41,510 nt of DNA from Cryomorphaceae bacterium (GTDB lineage Bacteria; Bacteroidota; Bacteroidia; Flavobacteriales; Flavobacteriaceae): the NCBI GenBank assembly GCA_003331265.1, contig QOPV01000010.1:1-41510 (forward strand), read 5' to 3'. The notes beneath the pieces were generated by a model that saw only the letters and a program-made list of their open reading frames with translations, did not search any database and had not been told where the DNA came from. The position numbers and the translations under genes are program-made. The stretch's first letter is position 1. Each line of letters begins with the position of its first letter. Below are positions 35,296 to 41,510 of the stretch, in pieces.

Positions 35296-35745
35296 ATGGC
35301 ATTAATAGATAAAATTTCAGAAGCAATAAAAGCTTCAATGAAGGAAAAAGATACAGTATCCTTGGAGTCTCTAAGAGCAATTAAATCAGCTTTGCTTTTA
35401 GCTCAGACTCAAAAAGGTAATCCCTCAGGAATTTCTGTGGAAGAAGAAATTAAAATTTTACAAAAATTGGTAAAGCAAAGAAAAGAAAGTGCAGAGATTT
35501 ATATTTCTCAAAACCGTGCTGAACTTGCTGAAGTTGAGATTAATCAATACAAAATAATAGAACGTTTTTTACCTAAACAAATGAGTGTAGATGAGGTTGA
35601 AAAAATTATATCAGATTTAATAAATAAAACTGGAGCATCTGGAATGAAAGACATGGGCAAGATTATGGGGATGGCATCCAAACAATTATCAGGGATGGCA
35701 GATGGAAAAACTATTTCCAATATAGTCCGGGCTAAATTATCATAA
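35296..35745 (+). CDS. yqeY: GatB/YqeY-domain protein
   Basis: A 149-residue all-helical protein of the YqeY family, related to the tRNA-binding tail domain of GatB. Family marks are LESLRAIKSALLLAQTQKG, EEIKILQKLVKQRKESAEIY, IIERFLPKQMSVDEVEKII and the C-terminal MKDMGKIMGMASKQLSGMADGKTISNIV. No catalytic residues are known; a role with tRNA or amidation is possible but not established. It follows ftsZ in the same direction, and a tRNA gene comes 7 bases after its stop. Confidence 0.92.
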   Translation: MALIDKISEAIKASMKEKDTVSLESLRAIKSALLLAQTQKGNPSGISVEEEIKILQKLVKQRKESAEIYISQNRAELAEVEINQYKIIERFLPKQMSVDEVEKIISDLINKTGASGMKDMGKIMGMASKQLSGMADGKTISNIVRAKLS

Positions 35746-35752
35746 AATAAAT

Positions 35753-35826
35753 GGCCCAGTAGTTCAACTGGATAGAATATCAGATTTCGGCTCTGAGGGT
35801 TGGGGGTTCGAATCCTCCCTGGGTCA
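35753..35826 (+). tRNA. tRNA-Arg (anticodon TCG)
   Basis: A complete cloverleaf can be folded. The acceptor is GGCCCAG with CTGGGTC (one G-U pair) plus discriminator A. The anticodon stem is TCAGA with TCTGA around the loop TTTCGGC, giving anticodon TCG. The T arm is GGGGG-TTCGAAT-CCTCC. Length is 74 bases. The 3' CCA is not encoded. It should read CGN arginine codons. Confidence 0.95.
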
Positions 35827-35832
35827 CTATAT

Positions 35833-35862
35833 AAGCCTCACTTACTTTGTGAGGTTTTTTTT
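35833..35862 (+). terminator. Intrinsic terminator after tRNA-Arg
   Basis: Stem AAGCCTCAC (35833-35841) with GTGAGGTTT (35849-35857, one G-T pair), loop TTACTTT, followed by T to 35862. It ends the tRNA transcript and probably the dcw operon, as no other terminator is seen after mraZ. Confidence 0.9.
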
Positions 35863-35909
35863 AATTTTTTATTAAAAAGTAAGGTAAACATTACAAAATA
35901 TAAAATAAA

Positions 35910-36299
35910 ATGAAAAAAATATTAAAGAAATATACTAAAAAACTAGCTATTTGGACAGTTGCTTGGGTTGGAAGTTTAGCTTTTTTAACAGGTGCAGAAA
36001 ACACCCTGTGGGATAGTTTATTAATAACTAAAATAGGTCTTTTAATAAATTTTTCTATTGGAATAGGAATGATTATTGCAAACAAAAATTTATTTGACCA
36101 TTATGATGAACTACAAAAGAAAATTCATTTGGAAGCATTGGCACTTACCTTAGGATTAACAGTAATTGTTGGTATTTCATATGAAGTTTCTTTTGATTTT
36201 GGTATTATTAACTCAGAACCTGAAGGTGAGTATTTAGTATTTTTTATTAGCATTTGTTATATAGTTTCAACTTTACTTAATTCTAGAAGATATAAATGA
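35910..36299 (+). CDS. Small integral membrane protein, unknown function
   Basis: A 129-residue protein with a basic N-terminus (MKKILKKYTKK) and four likely membrane helices around residues 12-28, 41-58, 74-92 and 103-120. It ends in a short basic tail. I recognise no family. It overlaps the following XRE-type regulator by 4 bases (ATGA), an arrangement often seen for small membrane proteins paired with a YozG-like helix-turn-helix regulator. The N-terminal segment (AIWTVAWVGSLAFLTG) starts just after the positively charged stretch, suggesting an N-in topology. Confidence 0.7.
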   Translation: MKKILKKYTKKLAIWTVAWVGSLAFLTGAENTLWDSLLITKIGLLINFSIGIGMIIANKNLFDHYDELQKKIHLEALALTLGLTVIVGISYEVSFDFGIINSEPEGEYLVFFISICYIVSTLLNSRRYK

Positions 36300-36493
36300 A
36301 AAATAGAGTTAAAGAATTAAGAGGTAAAAGAAAAATAACACAGGAGGAATTGGCTGCGTTAATAGGTATATCTCGCCAGGCAATAAATGCAATTGAAAAA
36401 GAAAAATTTGACCCAAGTTTACCTACTGCTTTTAAAATGGCTAAACTATTCAAAATATCCATCGAAAAACTCTTTTTACCTGATGAAAAATAA
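36296..36493 (+). CDS. XRE-family HTH transcriptional regulator (YozG-like)
   Basis: A 65-residue single-domain Cro/CI-type DNA-binding protein. The helix-turn-helix is in ITQEELAALIGISRQAINAIE, whose residues 14-34 carry the T-Q-x-E-L-A and S-R-Q-A-I-N-x-I-E pattern. It ends LFKISIEKLFLPDE, as in compact YozG/YgzD-like regulators. It is translationally coupled to the membrane protein upstream and may regulate that pair. It converges on the epimerase gene with 8 bases between stops. Confidence 0.88.
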   Translation: MKNRVKELRGKRKITQEELAALIGISRQAINAIEKEKFDPSLPTAFKMAKLFKISIEKLFLPDEK

Positions 36494-36501
36494 ACTACTA
36501 A

Positions 36502-37626
36502 CTAATTTGTTGAAAATTTATATATACAAATTGAATAATATTCTTCATTAGGCTTTAAAAGTGTACTAGGAAAATTATCCTGGTTAGGACTATTTGGAAA
36601 ATGTTGAGTTTCAAGACAAAATGCGGATCTCTTTTTATAAGTTTTATCGTGTTTTCCAATTGTTCCACTTAAAAAATTTCCTCCGTAAAACTGCATCCCA
36701 GGTTCATTTGTGTAGACCTCCAATATTCTTCCAAATTCCTTTTCAATTACTTTTGCTGCAATTATTTCTTTTGATTGTGAATTGTTGAGCACGTAATTAT
36801 GATCGTATCCTTTTCCAAAGTTTAATTGATTATAATCTTGATCAACCCTATTTCCTATTTTTGTTGGTAAATTAAAATCGAATGGCGTATCTGACACTAA
36901 TTTTATTTCTCCGGTGGGGATTAATGTTTCATCTACAGGCGTAAACGAATTTGCATTTATGTAGAGTAAATGATCATTAATTGTTTCTTCTCCAGCACCT
37001 AGTAAATTAAAGAAAGAATGATGTGTTAGATTAAGATGGGTAGATTGATCTGTATTTGCAAAATATTCTATTTTTAATTCATTAGAGTCGTTTAAATTAT
37101 AAACAACCCTAATATTTAAATTACCAGGATATCCCTCCTCCATATTCTTAGAATAGTACTTAAGCTCTAAAGTTTGATTGTCAATTTGTTTCGCATCCCA
37201 TATAACATCACTAAACCCTCTTTGCCCTCCATGAAGATGATTTGGACCATTGTTCTTTTCTAAATAATATTCTTTATTATTAATAATGAATTTACCATCT
37301 TTAATTCTATTTCCATATCTTCCTATTGTAGCACCAAAATATTTCTCATCTGCATTGATATAGTCATCAATATTATCAAATCCTAAAACAATATCTTCAA
37401 AATTTCCATTAGAATCTGGCGTCCATAAGGAAACAACTCTTCCTCCATAATTTGTGATTTCAGTAATTACGTTATGCTTATTTTTAAGAATAAATAAATC
37501 AGTTGTTTTACCTTCAATATTTTTTTGAAAATCACTTTTATTTAATAGTTTAATGTCATTTTTCATATTACAAGATTGATTATTAAAAAGTGAAATTATT
37601 AACAAAATTCTTAAATTTTTTTTCAT
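36502..37626 (-). CDS. galM: Aldose 1-epimerase (mutarotase), exported lipoprotein
   Basis: Interconverts alpha and beta anomers of aldoses. I chose the ATG at 37626, because MKKNLRILLIISLFNNQSC is a clear lipoprotein-type signal; an ATG at 37650 would add eight unusual residues. In the 374 residues are ITNYGGRVVSLWTPD, GATIGRYGNRIKDGKF, the substrate histidine in NHLHGGQRGFSD, the catalytic histidine in NLTHHSFFNL, and ETQHFPNSPNQ with the catalytic Glu. The predicted export suggests it acts outside the cytoplasm on sugars released there. It is the last gene of a minus-strand trio with the PHP and DUF4091 genes. Confidence 0.92.
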   Translation of the reverse strand: MKKNLRILLIISLFNNQSCNMKNDIKLLNKSDFQKNIEGKTTDLFILKNKHNVITEITNYGGRVVSLWTPDSNGNFEDIVLGFDNIDDYINADEKYFGATIGRYGNRIKDGKFIINNKEYYLEKNNGPNHLHGGQRGFSDVIWDAKQIDNQTLELKYYSKNMEEGYPGNLNIRVVYNLNDSNELKIEYFANTDQSTHLNLTHHSFFNLLGAGEETINDHLLYINANSFTPVDETLIPTGEIKLVSDTPFDFNLPTKIGNRVDQDYNQLNFGKGYDHNYVLNNSQSKEIIAAKVIEKEFGRILEVYTNEPGMQFYGGNFLSGTIGKHDKTYKKRSAFCLETQHFPNSPNQDNFPSTLLKPNEEYYSICIYKFSTN

Positions 37627-37651
37627 TAATTGGATACAGTACCACATCATT

Positions 37652-38776
37652 TTAATCTATAGTTATAGTTTTTATCGTTTTAAGGTTTGTTTTTGGTGCA
37701 ATTACATAATTTAAAATTTCGAATTCAAGGTCAATAGCTTCTTTAATTTTTTTTGTTTTGACATATATAATTTTACTTGACCTTGGTTCAAGTTCAATAA
37801 ATTTATAGTCATTATGAAATGTATATTCTCCAATATAGTTTAGACTAATTGGAGCTACAGATTTATTTCTTAGTTCTAATTGTAATATTTCTACTTTTCT
37901 ACCTTTGAATCCATAACCTTTGGAAATAACTTCTAAATTATTTTCGATAACTTGTTTTAAATTGTTTGATTTACCAATAATTAAATCTCTATACCAAATA
38001 AATGTATCGCCATTAAATAAAGCATCTCTAATGGATTTTATTGTTCGGTTTTTTGACATAATAAAAGTTATAGGTCTGTGAAAACTTTCCTTTTCTATAT
38101 TAAAATCCCATTCTATTAATATATGAACATCACTTGTACCCATCATAGTTAATTCGTAGTCTAGAGCGATTTGCATTGCTTCCTCAGAGAATGTATCGAA
38201 GTTTACAACCTCAATACCATGTAATAATTTTTTATTAATAACTTCTTTGTGAATTGGGTCAAGTTTAGCTATTCCGTCACTTCTGTTTGCTTCCCACATT
38301 GGATGATTCCAAAAAACAAATGCTCCTTGATTATTGGCTTCCTTAATTCCTTTTATGAAATTTAAAGGCTCTTTGTTTTTATCAAAAAATTTATTGGCAT
38401 CCTTAACAAAAATAGCATTAAAGTGGCCTGGTGGCATTGGTTTTGTAATCTCTGTTCCGTGTACAACCGCAAGTGGCCTTTTCTGTACATAACCACCTGC
38501 AATTTGAAATGATCTATTTCTATTTGTATGAGGAATATCAGAAATATGCGATTGATATTCTAAATGTTCAGTGAGAGATATTAAATCTAAGCTATCTTTA
38601 ATAGCCTCATCTACTCTAACTGTAGGCCACACAGCCCCATCTGAAAATACACTATGAATATGTAAATCTGAGGAAATAAAGTATACCCCCGCGGGACTTT
38701 TAAAAAACACTTTTCTTTTTTGCGAGTAAGAGTTTAAGGATGCTATGATCAATAATATAGATATAATTTGTCTCAT
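37652..38776 (-). CDS. Secreted PHP-domain putative phosphoesterase
   Basis: The N-terminus MRQIISILLIIASLNSYSQ is a signal peptide with a likely cut before or after the Ser-Gln. The PHP metal-binding motifs are all visible in the 374 residues: DLHIHSVFSDG, LTEHLEY, HGTEI, HFNAIF, FWNHPMW and GTSDVHI. The C-terminal 100 residues look like a beta-sandwich (LEVISKGYGFKGRKVEILQ). Such exported PHP proteins accompany polysaccharide or sugar-use genes in Bacteroidota; the substrate is unknown. It lies 10 bases after the DUF4091 gene and 25 bases before the chosen galM start. Confidence 0.87.
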   Translation of the reverse strand: MRQIISILLIIASLNSYSQKRKVFFKSPAGVYFISSDLHIHSVFSDGAVWPTVRVDEAIKDSLDLISLTEHLEYQSHISDIPHTNRNRSFQIAGGYVQKRPLAVVHGTEITKPMPPGHFNAIFVKDANKFFDKNKEPLNFIKGIKEANNQGAFVFWNHPMWEANRSDGIAKLDPIHKEVINKKLLHGIEVVNFDTFSEEAMQIALDYELTMMGTSDVHILIEWDFNIEKESFHRPITFIMSKNRTIKSIRDALFNGDTFIWYRDLIIGKSNNLKQVIENNLEVISKGYGFKGRKVEILQLELRNKSVAPISLNYIGEYTFHNDYKFIELEPRSSKIIYVKTKKIKEAIDLEFEILNYVIAPKTNLKTIKTITID

Positions 38777-38786
38777 AATATTTTAT

Positions 38787-40436
38787 TTAAAGGGATTTTA
38801 ACAATTTTCTTTTTACTCTACTATATTTACTAATTGATATTGAATAATTCTGATAATCTGAAAATAATTTTTTTACAATTTTAGAATGTTTTATTTTATT
38901 TTTTGATTTTAAAATTTCAAGAAGTTCATAGTCCTCAACTCCTTTTCGATGTGCTTCAAATCTTAATGATGATAACGGACCATCTTTTCCTGGATATATA
39001 ATGTGTGTATCTCCAGCAGGAAGGTAATTTGTTGGAGATGCAATAGGAGAGGGATGTTTTACAACGCTTTGTTTAAAAGGATCTGCTTTGTATTGATTTA
39101 ATCCCCAATGGAGATACCCAAAAGTATTATATTTTGATCCAGCCCATCCAAAATAGACTTGTCTAATTCTTTCCATATCAAGAGTTCTATTCAACCATTT
39201 CCCACCTGGAACCAGACAGGTATATATAAGTACTTTTTCACCTATTTTTTCTCTGGATCTAAAAAATTCTTCATTTTCTTGAAAATCATTTATAATTGGA
39301 CACCAAAAATCAATAGCACCGTTTAAAGATTCTTTAGCATTAGTAGCTTCCATAATTTTAATTTCAGGATAAATAGCTTTTATTTGTTTAGAAACTTGTT
39401 TATAGCATTCAGCATTATTATTTGTTGGTTCATCTGCGATGTGTTGAAGCCATTGGTTGGTTAAATTGTGTTTTTTTGTGAATTTTTTGATTTTTCTAAT
39501 AATCGTATCAATATCTTTTTTTGCTTCTTCACTAAAATAACCTCTTCCTCTCAAATTAGTAATCAACTCGGGACTTCCCCAGTCATCATTTTTCCCTCTA
39601 CCCAAAAGATGAGGAGATTCAAAGTATTTGAATCCATTTTTTCTAAATACATCAATAAATGAAATCATTTTTTCTTCATCTAAATGAATCCTATTATCTT
39701 TAAGGCTAATAAGATCACCGGGAATAATAACACAATTTTGTCTTCCGTCAGCCATAATTTTAGCATACTTTTCCAACATTTCGTACCATTTATCATCCCA
39801 TCTGGTTAGTCTATGTTTTTCTTCCATCTTATTAATGTTAAACCAATTAGTATAAAAGAAATTACTGTCAATTAGTTTTGGAATTGACGCATGATGAACC
39901 TTAATTTTAAAATTAAGATTTTGTATTTCTTTTGAATTATCTTTTAGTGAGATTTCAATTAAATAATTTTTTTTATTTATAAGATTATTCGAATTTATAG
40001 AAAGCCGTAATAATGAATACTTATGTTTGGTTATGAAACTTTTCTCATTTAATGGGTAAATGATCTCAAAAACATCAAATGGAGCTCTTCTTATGACATA
40101 TGGATTAATTTTTCCCTGAAATTGTTCCGTTCTACTATCTAAACCTGTATTTTCTTCCACAGGAACAGGCTCAATAATTTCCAAATTAATAGAACTAATA
40201 TTTTTTGATTTAGTATCTATTGAAATTTTATTTCCAATACTAGACTCTATTATAATGTGAACTTCTGCATAAGAATTTGTAGCAATATCAGTCCTAAAAC
40301 TCTTTTTAAACTCTAAATTATTATGATCTGGATAAACTTCTTGTAAACTATTTAATAAACCAGCTTTAAATTGGGCATAATTTGTAAAACATGAAAGAAT
40401 GCATAATGATAATATTGGGATTATTTTAATATTCAT
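38787..40436 (-). CDS. Secreted DUF4091 glycoside-hydrolase-like protein
   Basis: A 549-residue exported protein (signal MNIKIIPILSLCILSCFTNY, possibly a lipoprotein at Cys16). N-terminal beta-rich part, then a TIM-barrel-like part containing WLQHIADEPTNN, whose Asp-Glu pair resembles the catalytic pair of GH123-like enzymes. The C-terminal DUF4091 block is SLRFEAHRKGVEDYELLEIL. Other marks are FGYLHWGLNQYKADPF and PAGDTHIIYPGKDGP. This points to a carbohydrate-active enzyme; the substrate is not predictable. It is the first gene of the minus-strand trio and is divergent from the DUF1080 gene. Confidence 0.85.
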   Translation of the reverse strand: MNIKIIPILSLCILSCFTNYAQFKAGLLNSLQEVYPDHNNLEFKKSFRTDIATNSYAEVHIIIESSIGNKISIDTKSKNISSINLEIIEPVPVEENTGLDSRTEQFQGKINPYVIRRAPFDVFEIIYPLNEKSFITKHKYSLLRLSINSNNLINKKNYLIEISLKDNSKEIQNLNFKIKVHHASIPKLIDSNFFYTNWFNINKMEEKHRLTRWDDKWYEMLEKYAKIMADGRQNCVIIPGDLISLKDNRIHLDEEKMISFIDVFRKNGFKYFESPHLLGRGKNDDWGSPELITNLRGRGYFSEEAKKDIDTIIRKIKKFTKKHNLTNQWLQHIADEPTNNNAECYKQVSKQIKAIYPEIKIMEATNAKESLNGAIDFWCPIINDFQENEEFFRSREKIGEKVLIYTCLVPGGKWLNRTLDMERIRQVYFGWAGSKYNTFGYLHWGLNQYKADPFKQSVVKHPSPIASPTNYLPAGDTHIIYPGKDGPLSSLRFEAHRKGVEDYELLEILKSKNKIKHSKIVKKLFSDYQNYSISISKYSRVKRKLLKSL

Positions 40437-40516
40437 CTTAAAATTATTTGTCTTCTTATTCTTACTTAAATTATGAAAAATTAATTATTTTAACGTAATT
40501 AAATTATTTAAAAAAG

Positions 40517-41230
40517 ATGAAAAATTTTTTATTCTCATATTTATTCATATGTTTTATAACACTAAATTCATGCACATCATTAAAAATATTCTCACCTCAA
40601 ACCGATAATCATTATTATTCAAATAATGAAACCTTAGTGGATAGTAAATCGCAAATAAGTGGAACTAAATTAGATTTTAAAGAACTGTTTAATGGAAAGG
40701 ATTTGAGTGGTTGGATTGTTTACGGTACAGAAAAATGGTATATAGAGGATGGACTTCTAGTTTGTGAGAGCGGTCCTGACGCTCAATATGGTTATTTAGG
40801 AACTGAAAAATATTATAAAAATTTCATATTAAACCTTGAGTTTATGCAAGAAGCAAATGGAAACAGTGGAGTATTTTTTAGATCTACTGTCGAGGGAACT
40901 AAAGTGAGTGGTTGGCAAGTTGAAGTGGCACCCCCAGGATCATTTACTGGCGGAATTTACGAATCTTATGGTAGAGGATGGCTAATAAAGCCAGATGATG
41001 GTAAAGACTCATCTTTAAAAATGGGGGAGTGGAATAAATTAACTATCAAGGTTTATGGTGGTTCTGTAACTACTTTTCTTAACGGAAAACAAATGATCAC
41101 TTATTCAGATGATAAAATAGGTCAGGCAAATGGAAGAATAGCACTGCAAATTCATGACGGAGGAGGAATTAAAGTAAAATGGAAAAATATTAAAATACAT
41201 GAATTTAAAAAATCTGAAAAAATATTTTAA
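40517..41230 (+). CDS. DUF1080 (3-keto-disaccharide hydrolase-like) lipoprotein
   Basis: The start MKNFLFSYLFICFITLNSC has a lipobox LNSC with Cys19. The 237-residue protein then has the DUF1080 concanavalin-like fold signatures FKELFNGKDLSGWIVYG, WYIEDGLLVCESG, GNSGVFFRSTVEG, WQVEVAPPG, EWNKLTIKVYGGSVTTFLNG and GRIALQIHDGGGIKVKWKNI. Members are extracellular sugar-binding or hydrolysing proteins, some acting on 3-keto-sugars. It is divergent from the DUF4091 gene with 80 bases between the starts, and its stop overlaps that of anmK in a TTAA palindrome. Confidence 0.9.
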   Translation: MKNFLFSYLFICFITLNSCTSLKIFSPQTDNHYYSNNETLVDSKSQISGTKLDFKELFNGKDLSGWIVYGTEKWYIEDGLLVCESGPDAQYGYLGTEKYYKNFILNLEFMQEANGNSGVFFRSTVEGTKVSGWQVEVAPPGSFTGGIYESYGRGWLIKPDDGKDSSLKMGEWNKLTIKVYGGSVTTFLNGKQMITYSDDKIGQANGRIALQIHDGGGIKVKWKNIKIHEFKKSEKIF

Positions 41231-41510
41231 TTTTTAAACATCTCCCCTGAAGAATGATCTTTTAATGCCCCAGTTACGCTTTTCAGACAGTTAACCTCAC
41301 CTTTGCTTCTAAGTAGACCCATATAAGCAAAAATCATTGCTTCCTTAAAATCAACTATTTTTTTTTCTGGAATTATTATTTCAGATTTTACTTTTATTTT
41401 TATTGCATTAATTAAGGTCTGATTGTAAGCTCCTCCACCAGTTATTAATATTTTATTTTTTGTATCATAATTTACAGATCTGTTTATTTGATCTGAAATA
41501 TGTTCTATAT
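41227..41510 (-). CDS. anmK: Anhydro-N-acetylmuramic acid kinase, C-terminal part (5' truncated by window end)
   Basis: Reading the minus strand from the window edge gives 93 residues ending in TAA at 41227-41229. The content is diagnostic: ILITGGGAYNQTLINAI, then VDFKEAMIFAYMGLLR, then SKGEVNCLKSVTGALKDHSSG. AnmK recycles cell-wall 1,6-anhydro-MurNAc by hydrolysis and phosphorylation. The N-terminal ATP-binding half is outside the window. Its stop codon overlaps that of the DUF1080 gene. Confidence 0.93.
   Translation of the reverse strand, partial: IEHISDQINRSVNYDTKNKILITGGGAYNQTLINAIKIKVKSEIIIPEKKIVDFKEAMIFAYMGLLRSKGEVNCLKSVTGALKDHSSGEMFKN

Noticed and set aside
1-41510. Insertion sequences, CRISPR arrays, prophage or defence genes
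   Set aside because: None was seen. The only tandem repeats are the 9-bp coding repeat and the three 10-bp operator repeats.

Overview
The window is a gene-dense, AT-rich stretch of a Bacteroidota chromosome, most likely a marine-type member of the Flavobacteriia. Evidence for this is the gliding-motility pair gldB/gldC beside nadE and engB, a flavobacterial cell-division cluster with a long FtsZ tail, Bacteroidota-type promoters (TAnnTTTG) where promoters can be seen, very short intergenic gaps and frequent stop/start overlaps. I see no mobile element, CRISPR array, phage gene or rRNA.

Layout. (1) 1-1757: the 3' end of an outer-membrane beta-barrel gene with an Arg-Gly-Gly tandem-repeat tail, then a secreted DUF6588-type protein. 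(2) 1811-4183: a methionine module made of a SAM-II-type riboswitch, a metY-like O-acetylhomoserine sulfhydrylase broken by an internal out-of-frame deletion, and metX. (3) 4206-11255: an aromatic amino acid operon. It is preceded by a short ORF whose peptide is packed with Phe/Tyr codons and by overlapping antiterminator/terminator hairpins, an apparent transcription attenuator. The genes are pheA, an aminotransferase, tyrA and a DAHP synthase/chorismate mutase fusion, then rsgA, dtd, a MazG-like gene and aroA, nearly all overlapping or separated by a few bases. (4) 11329-19950: housekeeping genes queA, rlmN, polyprenyl synthase, dnaG, nadE, gldB, gldC, engB and an alpha/beta hydrolase. (5) 20099-35745: the division and cell-wall (dcw) cluster mraZ-rsmH-ftsL-ftsI-murE-mraY-murD-ftsW-murG-murC-ftsQ-ftsA-ftsZ, followed by a YqeY-like gene. 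Three 10-bp direct repeats that look like an MraZ operator precede it. (6) 35753-35862: tRNA-Arg(UCG) and a terminator. (7) 35910-36493: a membrane protein plus XRE-regulator pair. (8) 36502-41510: a secreted sugar-related group (aldose epimerase, PHP-domain protein, DUF4091 protein, DUF1080 lipoprotein) and the 3' end of anmK.

How it works together. The two amino-acid blocks carry different kinds of leader control. The met genes are expected to respond to S-adenosylmethionine through an aptamer. The Phe/Tyr genes are expected to respond to charged tRNA through ribosome stalling on a leader peptide. The attenuator is the most interesting element here: leader peptide, pause region, 1:2 hairpin, 2:3 antiterminator and 3:4 terminator can all be placed by eye in 140 bases directly in front of pheA.
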